Shown here piece after piece: positions 24,425-33,600 of a DNA stretch of 35,758 bases (positions are counted from its first letter, which is position 1; each line of letters starts with the position of its first letter). The translations under genes were made by a program, and so were the position numbers. Source of the DNA: DATIXJ01 sp035518715. GTDB lineage: Bacteria > Bacteroidota > Ignavibacteria > UBA10030 > SZUA-254. The stretch is from contig DATIXJ010000097.1 in the NCBI GenBank assembly GCA_035518715.1, forward strand, positions 1 to 35,758. The letters are read 5' to 3'. The notes under the pieces were generated by a model. That model was given only the letters and a program-made list of their open reading frames with translations, was not told the DNA's origin and searched no databases.

Positions 24425-25438
24425 ATGCATATCGGCATCTTCCCAGCAGACGTCGCCTGCACCAATGATCTGAATTTTCTTTTGTCCCTTCTACAATCGC
24501 AACAAGCTCAGGCATCTGGAGTAAAGATCTCCCTTCTGCAGAATGTCGGGGAGCTCGGGAATTTCCACGGGGACTGTGCCCACATCCTTGTTTCCGGAGA
24601 ACCGCCTTCCGGAACCGATGCGTGCCTGCAGAAGCTGAAGGTTCCGTATCTTTGTTCGATTTCGGCGACAGTTCCGGAACTGTTCTTTCAAGACCGTTGG
24701 GCGAGGGCATGCATTCCACGGCGGGAATTCGGGGAGTATCGCCGCATACTCGCCCGTGCAAGGACGATTCTTGCCCATTCTCCTGCAGCCGCTTCTCTTC
24801 TCGCGGGCCATTTCGGTATTCCGAACACGGCTTTTGAAGTGAGTTGTATTCCTCTCATTGACGGTGTCAAGCAAGAAAGCCGCCCGGCATTCAGGCGCCA
24901 GGACGGACGCGGACCATTCATCTTGAGCTACGCGGGAGACTACTCCTCGTATTCGAACATCCATCGGCTCCTGCAAGCGATCGAGCGGATTAATATTCCA
25001 GCAGTCATCGTGGGGAGACGCTCGAATTCCGCATACTCGCTCAAGTGCAGAACACGTGCTCTCAGTATTTCCCACCTGCAGATCGTTGACGAGGATGATG
25101 AGAACGGGGAAACGTTGCAATCCGCGCTTTCCTCGTGTGAAGTTTTTGTCGATCCCACCGCACACGGGGTATGGAATGCCTTGGTCGCGAAAGCTCTACT
25201 GCAGGGGAAGAGGAGTGTCGTCAGCTCGAAGGCAAGACTCGAATCGTGGTTCGGACATTGTGCTGAATACTGTGAGCCCACTTCTCCCGAGCTTCTTCAT
25301 CACGGAATCACAACCGCGCTCAATAAGGGGTCACTTCCGACGGATGTGATTTCCCGTCAGATGCATCATTCTCCGATGCAGACTCTCGAACACCTTGTTT
25401 CCACCTATACGCGGGTAACAAACCCCATCGGTCGCTGA
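24425..25438 (+). CDS. GT-B-like protein without a normal EX7E motif
   Basis: A 337-residue protein opening MHIGIFPADVACTND, four bases after the preceding glycosyltransferase. Its layout follows GT-B enzymes: an N-terminal domain, ARTILAHSPAAASLLAGHFGI, then a donor-type half with LSYAGDYSSYSN and VIVGRRSNS. In the place of EX7E it has TAHGVWNALVAKALLQGKRSV, so the two donor-binding glutamates are missing. It may be a diverged transferase, an accessory subunit, or inactive. It ends two bases before the convergent flippase stop. The start at 24425 is preferred over an open frame to 24224 that lies in the previous gene. Confidence 0.68.
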   Translation: MHIGIFPADVACTNDLNFLLSLLQSQQAQASGVKISLLQNVGELGNFHGDCAHILVSGEPPSGTDACLQKLKVPYLCSISATVPELFFQDRWARACIPRREFGEYRRILARARTILAHSPAAASLLAGHFGIPNTAFEVSCIPLIDGVKQESRPAFRRQDGRGPFILSYAGDYSSYSNIHRLLQAIERINIPAVIVGRRSNSAYSLKCRTRALSISHLQIVDEDDENGETLQSALSSCEVFVDPTAHGVWNALVAKALLQGKRSVVSSKARLESWFGHCAEYCEPTSPELLHHGITTALNKGSLPTDVISRQMHHSPMQTLEHLVSTYTRVTNPIGR

Positions 25439-25440
25439 AT

Positions 25441-26985
25441 TCACTCGCTCCGTGCGATCAACCGGAGAATCCCGTCCCGGAACGGAAGATTGGATCTCCG
25501 GATAAGCTCAATATTGGCCTCAGAAAATGGCTTGAGCAGGAACACGCATGCCAGGTAACTTCCTCCTCCCAGAAGCACTGTCACCGGAAGCTTCACCGTG
25601 TTCGATACCTCCAAGAAATTCCTGACCATCAGGACCACGATCGCCATCCCAATCGTTGAGGCCGCAATCTTCCAAAGATAGGACCTGCTGTAGGTGGGAA
25701 CGATGAGACGGAACAGCAGTGTACTTTCATAGATGGTTGCCAGAATCATAACGAAACCGGTTGCGGCGACCGCACCGAAAGCACCGAAACGCGGGATCAA
25801 CAGAATATCGAGAACAAAATTTGCAACGCCGAACATCGAACGCGCAACGGTAATCGTTCTCTCCTTATCCGTCAGCACCAGAAATGTCGAGGCGATGCTG
25901 CTGAGCTTCCCGATAGACATCGAGACGAGAAATATCACCAGCATGGATGCCGCCGCGAGGTTCTGTGCCGTGTACAGCAGCTGCACGATGTCATTGCGAA
26001 GAATGATCCCGCCGACCGCAATCGGCACGATGAAGAGGTAGATGAGCTCAAACATTCCACCATAAATTTTCCGCAACATACCTGCGTTTCCCTGCGTGCG
26101 TGCCTCCACGATCAACGAAGCTACAAAACTTCCGGATACTGCCATGTCCATCACGCTCACGGCATACGTGGCAATGTTGAAGGCGATGAGATAGAACGCA
26201 ACCTGTTTGAGATCGCCCACGAGAATTCCGATCAGCAACACATCCATCCCTTTTCCGAGGACGTATGTGAGAAGGGTCAGGACGTACAGCGTTCCGCTGT
26301 AGCGGAAAACTTCTCCACGGGCAACTTTGCTCGAGCCGGACGGAGGCGGGAGAAGTGATAATTCTCGCCGGTACTTGAGGAACAGGACAATCAGTCCGAT
26401 ACTATTGACTCCGATCAGCGTGCAGAGAACGCCGGTCAGACCGTAACCATTTTGAACCAGTATGAACGCAATGACAAGATAGGATGCCTGCATGACGATA
26501 TCGAGCAGGGCGATGAAACGAAGATGGTAGAAGAGGTCAAGAAATGCGCGGAAAATGGTGTGAAACGAGACAACGGCAATGAGTGCGACAACAAGTCGAA
26601 GGTAGAAGCCGCTCAATGTTCCGTGAAAGAGATCTGCCGAAAGGAGGTCCGCTGTGAGAAGAAAAAGGATGCAGACGGGGATCAGAATCAGTGCCCGCAC
26701 CCGGACGACGCGGCGGAGGAGGGAATGCAGTTTGCCGTAATCCTGCTCTGAGGCGAGCTGCGGGACAAACCTGCTGAGGACGCTTTCGAGTCCGAGAGAA
26801 ACGACCAGCGCGATGATGGATTGAATGTTGATGAGGGAGCCATACATTCCGTACTGCTCGGTGCCGATGAGCCGAACAAGGAGGAGCGATTCGAAAAATT
26901 TCAGGATGTAGAGGGAGCTTTTCCCCAGGAAGTTCCAGGAAACAGCTGACATCAGTTTCTGGGGTGTTCCGATTCTCTGAGCCAT
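25441..26985 (-). CDS. Wzx-like polysaccharide flippase
   Basis: A 514-residue integral membrane protein of the polysaccharide transporter (PST/MOP) superfamily with about 12-14 hydrophobic segments. The N-terminal SWNFLGKSSLYILKFFESLLLVRLIGTEQYGMYG is the usual first-helix pattern, followed by a basic cytoplasmic segment (VPQLASEQDYGKLHSLLRRVV). Relatives move lipid-linked oligosaccharides across the inner membrane. It starts 6 bases after the stop of a minus-strand glycosyltransferase, forming a two-gene operon. The sugar carried is unknown. Confidence 0.9.
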   Translation of the reverse strand: MAQRIGTPQKLMSAVSWNFLGKSSLYILKFFESLLLVRLIGTEQYGMYGSLINIQSIIALVVSLGLESVLSRFVPQLASEQDYGKLHSLLRRVVRVRALILIPVCILFLLTADLLSADLFHGTLSGFYLRLVVALIAVVSFHTIFRAFLDLFYHLRFIALLDIVMQASYLVIAFILVQNGYGLTGVLCTLIGVNSIGLIVLFLKYRRELSLLPPPSGSSKVARGEVFRYSGTLYVLTLLTYVLGKGMDVLLIGILVGDLKQVAFYLIAFNIATYAVSVMDMAVSGSFVASLIVEARTQGNAGMLRKIYGGMFELIYLFIVPIAVGGIILRNDIVQLLYTAQNLAAASMLVIFLVSMSIGKLSSIASTFLVLTDKERTITVARSMFGVANFVLDILLIPRFGAFGAVAATGFVMILATIYESTLLFRLIVPTYSRSYLWKIAASTIGMAIVVLMVRNFLEVSNTVKLPVTVLLGGGSYLACVFLLKPFSEANIELIRRSNLPFRDGILRLIARSE

Positions 26986-26991
26986 TTCCGG

Positions 26992-28212
26992 TTATCTCCG
27001 CTTTCGCTCTGCAAGTGTGCGGTAAGCGTCGATGGTTCTCTCCACCATGATATCGAGCGTGAAGTCCTGCATCACTTTCTCCCTTGCCTGACGTCCCAGG
27101 AGGTGCCGTCGATCCCGATCGCGCAGAAGACGAATGACAGCGTCTGCAAGCGCGTGTTCGTTCGCGGGTGGAAAGAGAATGCCGTCGCGGTCGTGTGCGA
27201 TGAGGGTCGGCGTACTCCCGATATTGCTGGATATGACCGGCTTCTCACATGCCATTGCTTCGAGCATCGTGAGGTCATAACCGTTTTGCTGGACTGTTGG
27301 ATTCACGAAAATATCACAGAGCCGGAAATATTCCGGCAGGAAAGAAAATTCGACCGATCCCGTAAACGTTACGTGATCTGCAATGCCCAGTGCCCCGGCA
27401 TGCCGCTCCAGGTACGGGCGGTGGTTGCCGTCACCGACGACAATCAGGTGACAATGCGGAACCGTTTCGAGAATTTCGGGCACTGCGTTAATCATATGCT
27501 GGATTCCCTTATCCCGAATCAGACGTGCCATGCACAGCACGATGCTGGATCCGGAGGGAATTCCGAGTCGGCTCCGAAGCAAATCCGGAGGATCTCCGGG
27601 GGAGAATCTCGATAGATCCATCCCGTTGAAGACCTTAAAGATCTTTTCATGAGGGAGACGATAAATCTCCTCGAGAAGAATCTGCTGTTCATTGCTTGTG
27701 GCAATGAACGCATCCGCAATTGGCAGGGTCCGTTTGTCCCAGAGATAAAATTTCTTGAGCACGATGCCGATGGCGGCAATATTCCTGGCGGATCTGACCG
27801 GGTTGGTTGAAAACCCGCGTTTCCACCGGGTCACGAGCTCGTCGAAATGGGTTCCGTGAAAAGAGATCAGTGTAGAAATGCCCTGAGGACGCCGGAGCAT
27901 TCGGATGGCAGCATACCCTGCGGGTCCCTGGCTGTGCAGGATATCGAAATGTTCTCTCTGCGTGAGCTCGCGAACTGCATGTGTGCTCGCCTTCCACCAA
28001 TTACGATCGAGTTGCGAAGGTCTTGTTCCGGTAAGAAAGAGGATGCGTACGCTTTCGTACGTTTCCTCGGTTTTCCCGTCAGGGTGAGCCGTCGTGAGAA
28101 TTGTGACCGTATGACCGCGGCCGGAGAGCCCTCGTGCGAGCTCGTGCGTATGATCCTGGACACCTCCGCGGGAGTGGGAAGGCATCGACCGGGTGACCAT
28201 ACAGACATTCAT
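26992..28212 (-). CDS. GT4-type glycosyltransferase with NX7E motif
   Basis: A 406-residue GT-B glycosyltransferase. The N-terminal glycine loop is in PSHSRGGVQDHTHELARGL. The donor domain shows VLCMARLIRDKGIQ, VVGDGNHRPYLE and FTGSVEFSFLPEYF. The canonical EX7E motif is altered: the sequence reads QNGYDLTMLEAMACEKPV, so the first Glu is Asn while the second is kept. The second Glu, which contacts the donor ribose, is the more conserved, so activity is plausible. It is upstream of and adjacent to the Wzx-like gene. Upstream lies about 205 bases of intergenic DNA shared with a divergent lipoprotein gene; I see no clear promoter for this gene there. Confidence 0.88.
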   Translation of the reverse strand: MNVCMVTRSMPSHSRGGVQDHTHELARGLSGRGHTVTILTTAHPDGKTEETYESVRILFLTGTRPSQLDRNWWKASTHAVRELTQREHFDILHSQGPAGYAAIRMLRRPQGISTLISFHGTHFDELVTRWKRGFSTNPVRSARNIAAIGIVLKKFYLWDKRTLPIADAFIATSNEQQILLEEIYRLPHEKIFKVFNGMDLSRFSPGDPPDLLRSRLGIPSGSSIVLCMARLIRDKGIQHMINAVPEILETVPHCHLIVVGDGNHRPYLERHAGALGIADHVTFTGSVEFSFLPEYFRLCDIFVNPTVQQNGYDLTMLEAMACEKPVISSNIGSTPTLIAHDRDGILFPPANEHALADAVIRLLRDRDRRHLLGRQAREKVMQDFTLDIMVERTIDAYRTLAERKRR

Positions 28213-28354
28213 CGGTGGAAGGCCTCCACGTTCACGATTTTGGTGTGAAGTGCAAACGCATAGTGGAGTAGTTCATGTGGCGTGAAAACGTACGAAATAT
28301 TTCTCTTTCCACCAAATTCCTGCCCGGAGACCGCATCCGGCAGATGTGTTTCCG

Positions 28355-28383
28355 TTGTAATTCAGACGGATGCTTCTTATATT
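28355..28383 (+). promoter_or_regulatory. Promoter for the lipoprotein gene
   Basis: TTGTAA (28355-28360), 17-base spacer, TATATT (28378-28383). The predicted transcription start is about 28390, downstream of ATG codons at 28385 and 28388. It therefore points to ATG 28418 as the true start, which also gives the best lipoprotein signal. The rest of the 28213-28417 gap shows nothing else I can name. Confidence 0.62.
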
Positions 28384-28417
28384 GATGATGAAATCCTTCT
28401 TGAATGACATTTCTTGT

Positions 28418-29206
28418 ATGTTGCAGACGAGACGTTCGATACCTGTTCCTGCCTGTTGCCTGCTTTTCTGTATTTTGATTCTTACCGCCGGATGTGGCCA
28501 TTCTCCCTTGTCACGTTATCCTGAATTTTCTTCGCTCAAATCCCAGAACAAGGCGGCGATGATCATGTCGGATGCGATCGTGATTCAGCAAGAAATGAAA
28601 GGGATCCAGAAAGTTGATCTCATTGAAAATGTCGGTTATGCGCGCCTCTGCATCAATGATCTCGCGGATGAACTCAAGTCGAAAGGATATACCATTGACC
28701 GGACGCTTGTATCGTCAATTGGTCTTATCTTGCCCCGCGGTGAGCCGTATCGCCTCATCCGGGCAGAAGGCGAGAGGGATCTCGATCCCGAAAAATTGTC
28801 GGTACAATCCCCGCCGTTTTACGTCAGCGATGTCCTGAGCCGTGATTCGACGGATCTTCAGACTCTCGAGCGGCTGTACTACCGGTTGCTCACGACGGAA
28901 CGTCATTCGGGTGAACCGCCCATCCGGATTCCTGAAGCAAGGGAGGTAGGGATGAAAATCGGGGGCGGACTGGTTTTTATTGTCTTCGTCCGCGGATTTG
29001 AAGTCCCGGTGAATCTGCAAAAGCGTGAACGTCAGGGTGAAATGATTGCCATGCAACAGGCATCCGAGGTCACGGTTTCACTCTTCGTTCTGGATGCCTC
29101 AACAGGTGATGTTGTCTGGGACGATCGTGTTGTGAAAAATGGGGGAACAATTTACCGGGAGAAAATTCTGCAGCTTCTCGGGAAGTTGGTGGACAACCTT
29201 CCCTGA
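28418..29206 (+). CDS. Lipoprotein of unknown function
   Basis: About 262 residues. The signal peptide ends in the lipobox LTAGC with lipidated Cys26. The mature part is mixed alpha/beta with no family I recognise. Notable segments are KAAMIMSDAIVIQQEMKG, INDLADELKSKGYTI, KIGGGLVFIVFVRGFEVP and LFVLDASTGDVVWDDRV. The last resembles the end of envelope proteins that report a status string or form a TolB-like strand, but that is weak. The start at 28418 is chosen from the promoter position. It is monocistronic as far as can be seen and convergent with the Spy/CpxP-like gene. Confidence 0.75.
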   Translation: MLQTRRSIPVPACCLLFCILILTAGCGHSPLSRYPEFSSLKSQNKAAMIMSDAIVIQQEMKGIQKVDLIENVGYARLCINDLADELKSKGYTIDRTLVSSIGLILPRGEPYRLIRAEGERDLDPEKLSVQSPPFYVSDVLSRDSTDLQTLERLYYRLLTTERHSGEPPIRIPEAREVGMKIGGGLVFIVFVRGFEVPVNLQKRERQGEMIAMQQASEVTVSLFVLDASTGDVVWDDRVVKNGGTIYREKILQLLGKLVDNLP

Positions 29207-29254
29207 ATGCAACTCACGTCGGTGTGTATGAAGGTTTTGCGAAGAAGACGTCGT

Positions 29255-29311
29255 GTGACGGGGATTCCCCTACATGCGAAGGGTAGCATGCGTACCGGGG
29301 AATCCCCTCAC
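29255..29311. repeat. 57-base inverted repeat between convergent genes
   Basis: The outer arms GTGACGGGGATTCCCC and GGGGAATCCCCTCAC pair with one bulged base, enclosing TAC/GTA and ATGC/GCAT inner pairs. Each arm itself contains an 11-base near-palindrome (GGGGATTCCCC and its complement). It lies between the lipoprotein stop (29206) and the Spy-like stop (29326). No T-run flanks it on either side, so it is not a standard intrinsic terminator. It could be a bidirectional transcript-end hairpin, a protein site or a dispersed repeat. Confidence 0.6.
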
Positions 29312-29325
29312 GGGTCAGGAACCGG

Positions 29326-29862
29326 TTAATCGTCGGATCCGGGAGAATTGTCCCTCCCTTTGTCTTGCGGCCCATCCCAAAATCTGTGCATGAACGACCC
29401 GATCCGACTGCGGAGTTGTTCCAACCGGTTTCTGAAGGCATTCCGTTGAAGCTCGTGCCGCCAAATTTTCTGTTGGTCCGGAGTGAGGATCGAATTTACG
29501 TCAAACCAAAAATCGGTTCGATTGGTTTTCAAATCTAATTCGAGCTTGCCGATTTCATTCTGAACGGCCTCGATTTTTTCTTTGCTGGGATTTTCGTCTC
29601 TGAAAAGGTCACGCAAATCGACCCGTTTTGACATGACCGAGGAGCGAATCGCAATATTCTTCTTTTCGAGCGCCGAGCTGAGGGATTCAAACTTCTTGCG
29701 CTGTTCATCGGTAAGTTTCAGGCGTCCGGCAATGCCGGGTACGCCGGGCCGGCCGCGCATTTCATGCTGCTGCCCACTCTTATGCTTCTCTGCCGGTTCC
29801 TTATCCTGACTCCATGCGATGGATGTCAGCAACATGAGCCAGATGAATACGATGTATTTCAT
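29326..29862 (-). CDS. Exported Spy/CpxP-like protein with LTxxQ motifs
   Basis: A 178-residue periplasmic protein with a signal peptide (MKYIVFIWLMLLTSIAWSQ) and a charged, all-helical mature part. It has two LTxxQ-type motifs, LKLTDEQRKKF and ILTPDQQKIW, typical of the Spy/CpxP/zinc-resistance-associated family, which act as periplasmic chaperones or stress sensors. The ribosome-binding site is GCAGGAG. The long helix EKIEAVQNEIGKLELDLKTN fits the family's cradle structure. The tail is acidic and Gly/Asp-rich. The regulator is not evident; no two-component pair is adjacent. Confidence 0.82.
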   Translation of the reverse strand: MKYIVFIWLMLLTSIAWSQDKEPAEKHKSGQQHEMRGRPGVPGIAGRLKLTDEQRKKFESLSSALEKKNIAIRSSVMSKRVDLRDLFRDENPSKEKIEAVQNEIGKLELDLKTNRTDFWFDVNSILTPDQQKIWRHELQRNAFRNRLEQLRSRIGSFMHRFWDGPQDKGRDNSPGSDD

Positions 29863-30087
29863 GGTCTACTCCTGCGGTGTGTTGATGCTTCATATATTTG
29901 ACAGAAAGCAGCCCCCGGAGGTTTAACACCCAGGGCGGGGTCTCCTGTCATCTGCCTCGGGAATAGAGGAATTTGCAGCGGCATCCGGTAAGGCCGTTAT
30001 GTGCGCGTTTGTTGCGAATTTTTCGTATACTGACGGGAAACCGGGAGATTTTTCATGATACTACGAATACAACGAAAGGAGATATCA

Positions 30088-30678
30088 ATGTCCCTGCGTC
30101 GAATCGTTCTTTTGATGCTCTTTGCGCTGGCAGGATTTGGTCTGCCGGGGAAATCCCAGGACAATTCCGACGATGAGAAATTGCCGCCTGGCTTTCGCGG
30201 AGAGTTTCTTGCCCAGCTGAAAGATGTTCAGGGAAAGGTGGTGTCGCTTGCAGATGCCTTTCCGGATGACGGCTATGCCTGGCGTCCGATGGAAGGAGTG
30301 CGTTCCACGCGTGAGGTACTCATGCACATCGCCGGGGCGAATTACCTCTTCCCCTCGATCGCCGGTGCGACGAAACCGGAGGGCCTTCCAAAGGATATGG
30401 AAAAAACAGTGACCGAAAGGGCCAAAGTCAGGGAAGAACTCATCAAGTCATTCGATTTTATCCGGGATGTCGTTTTACGCCTCCCGGATGCGGATCTCGA
30501 CAAGCCGGCAAAGATGTTCGGCCAGGAAACAACAGTCCGGGGAGTCTATCTGACGGCAGGCCTTCATATGCATGAACATCTCGGCCAGCTGATCGCGTAT
30601 GCCAGGATGAACCATATTGTTCCACCGTGGACGGCAGCAGAAGAAGCTGCACAAAAGAATAAAACCAAAAAAGAATAA
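30088..30678 (+). CDS. Exported DinB-family protein
   Basis: A 196-residue protein with a signal peptide (MSLRRIVLLMLFALAGFGLPGKSQ) followed by a DinB four-helix domain. Candidate metal His residues are in VLMHIAGANYLF and in LHMHEHLGQLIAYARMN, the usual three-His layout. Landmarks WRPMEGVRSTREV and VPPWTA are typical of this subgroup. The start is fixed by AAAGGAGATATCAATG. It ends 7 bases before the exported debranching-like enzyme, so the two are probably one operon. The reaction is unknown; location is inferred to be periplasmic. Confidence 0.87.
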   Translation: MSLRRIVLLMLFALAGFGLPGKSQDNSDDEKLPPGFRGEFLAQLKDVQGKVVSLADAFPDDGYAWRPMEGVRSTREVLMHIAGANYLFPSIAGATKPEGLPKDMEKTVTERAKVREELIKSFDFIRDVVLRLPDADLDKPAKMFGQETTVRGVYLTAGLHMHEHLGQLIAYARMNHIVPPWTAAEEAAQKNKTKKE

Positions 30679-30685
30679 GCGAAAC

Positions 30686-33600
30686 ATGGGGGAAGTGCAT
30701 CCGGACAGAACTTCTTGCGCGCATGTACTGATTTGGTGCATTCTTCTCCTTCAGGCAGTTCTCTTCCCGCAATTGCTCGTCGCACAATTGGCGGGGAGCC
30801 GCTTTCCTGTTTCCATCGACGAACTCCGCATCGAGGTGCCTCTCTATAGTTCCCGGGAGATTGCGTTCACCAATAAGAACGCGGGTGTGCTCTATACAGA
30901 AACGAACGGCGAGAATCGCTCCGCCTGGGAAGGGTGGCGCATCATGTCCGCAGAGGTCATGGATGACTACGCGATTTCCATCGACGGGAAAAAACTGACC
31001 AAATCTGATGCGTATGCCTCAGTTGATCCCCTTCAGCTCGTTCGCTCGTATCGGAACGGCATCAAAGAAACGGTCACGCTCCTCGACAGCGTCGATGCGA
31101 TCTCTGTGGAGGTGGACGGAATCCGTGGCTCGAACATTTCCATCGGTCCACTCCTGAGCGGTTCACTTTCTTCCCGTGATTATGAAATGACGTGGGATCA
31201 TTCCATTCTTCTTATTGCCCGCAAGAACCATACTGAGCGAAAATCGTCAGAGGACTATCCGGTCTGGATCGGCGTGACGTTTGCGGAGGGCACTACCTTG
31301 GTCGATTGGCATTCGGATACCATCGGAACAGACTTCCTCCCAGCATCCGTTCGGAAGGAGCCGGCTGAAGCGCACGCGGAGATGATTTTTGTTGCCGGGG
31401 ATACCAAGGCATCGACCATCGAACTCGCAGCCCGTGTATCGAAAAACGCTCCCATGATGATATCTCAACGAAAGGCCCGCCTCCTCGACCTGTTGAATGG
31501 ATCGTATGCCCGGACCGACAACCCCCGTTTTGACAAAGCACTGCAGTGGGCGAAGATTTCGCTGGACGCATTGATCATGCACCAGGTGAAGAAAGGCATA
31601 TTCGCAGGGCTTCCATGGTTCGATGATTATTGGGGAAGGGATTCGTTCATTTCATTGCCGGGGGCAACGCTGGTGACCGGTAATTTTACCGATGCGAAGG
31701 AGATCCTCAGGTCATTTGCCGGCTGGCAGGATACAATACCTACCAATTCGACATACGGTCGTATCCCGAATCTCGTGACGACGACCTCTATTGCCTACAA
31801 CACCGCCGATGGGACTCCCCGGTTCATCCGGGCATTGTACGATTATTTCTGCTACTCACGTGATACTGCCTTCGTCGCGGAAACGTGGAGTGTTGTTGCC
31901 CGATCCATCGAAGGAACTCTCCGGTACCACTGCGACTCTCTTGGATTTCTGAGCCATGGTGATGCGGAAACATGGATGGATGCGGTCGGTCCCGAAGGTC
32001 CGTGGAGCCCTCGCGGGAACAGAGCGAACGATATCCAGCAACTCTGGTATGATCAGCTCACGGATGCGAGCCGCCTTGCGGAAATCGTCGGCAAGTCCGA
32101 TGACCGGCATCGATGGGAAGATCTGGCATCACGCGTCGCAATAAATTTCAGGAAGTATTTTGTCGATTCCGCCCGTCACCTCGTGTATGACCACTTGAGA
32201 AGCAGCGGAGCCCCGGATCTGCAGATTCGGCCAAATGAGTTTTTCGTTTTTCCACTCCTGCAGCGTTCCGTGTCGGAAGCGCTTGTCGATTCCATCTTCA
32301 CCGATGCGACCGAGAAGCTCGTTTTTCCGTACGGTGTTTCTTCACTCTGGCAGGGCGATGAGAATTTCCATCCCTACCATCACTATGCTCCGTACTATGT
32401 GCAGGATGCCGCATACCACAATGGCGTCGTCTGGACGTGGCTCGCCGGCCCCTGGATCACGCTCTGTGCTGGCGAGTGCGATATGCCGGATCTTGCCTTT
32501 CGCGTGACCAACAATATGGTTCACCAGATGCTCGACCGCGGAGCGATCGGGACCCTTTCGGAGTTACTCGATGCAGCTCCTCGACCACGGGAACGTGAAC
32601 CCCTTTTGTCCGGGACCTTTTCGCAGGCCTGGAGCTTAGCCGAGTTTGTCCGAAATTTCTATCAGGACTATCTGGGAATTTCTGTAAGCGATTCGGGATA
32701 TGGTTTGAAAGTTGATCCATCGTTTCCATCCGACATCACGAATGCAGTCTTCGATGTCATTCTCGGGGGAGACCGGATAGGAATGAAATATGTGCGGACT
32801 CCGACCGCCGATTATCTGACGTTTGCACCACAGAAACTCTCCCGCGAACTTCCGGTCGATATTTGGTGGAGAGTTTCCTCAGGGAATACTGTTCGCTTTC
32901 ACGTCAATCTTCAACCCTATCACTCGATGAGGTACCGGATAAAGGAGCAGCGTGTTGTTGAAATCCAGGGACAGGAGGAACAGGAAGTGGCGTGGGTGGA
33001 AGCGCATCCGGTTACGATCCATCCGGACAGAAGCATCAAACTCGCAACTTCGTACCTTCGCGCCGGTCTGAAGGCGATGGTTGGTCCATCATATCCCATC
33101 CTGACGAACCGGGAGATTAAGAGTATCAATCCAAAGGCGGCCGTTGTTTACGACGTGGCAGACTCTGTCGGCGATGATCACGGCCCGGGGTCATACCGCT
33201 ATCCACTGACGAGCTCTCTTGTGCCCGGGAGTCTCGATATCACCCACTTCACCGTCCGCGCGGATAAACAGTTCGCCTACTTCACACTCGACTTCCGCAG
33301 TCTCTCGAATCCCGGATGGCACCCTGAATACGGCTTTCAGCTCACCTATTGCGCTATCGCAATCGATAAGGATGGCAGGAAAGGATCGGGACAAACCAGC
33401 ATCGGAATGAATTCCCGGTACTCGCTCGATCCGAGCTATGCAGCTGAGAATATCATTTACGTCGGAGGCGGGTTTCGTGTCGTCGACCAGCGCGGAAAAA
33501 CCCTTGCGGAATATCTTCCGGTTGCGGGAGATGAGAAAAATCCTCTTGGGAATACGCCGCGAAAAGAGATCCAGTTTGCCGTGCCCGCGAGTATCGTCGG

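Noticed and set aside
29883..29925. Possible ECF-type promoter (AAC ... GTC) for the Spy/CpxP-like gene
   Set aside because: The elements are short and common, and no ECF sigma or regulator is in the window to support it.
30026..30031. TATACT upstream of the exported DinB gene
   Set aside because: It looks like a -10 but no TTG-type -35 sits 17 bases upstream, so I did not list it as a promoter.
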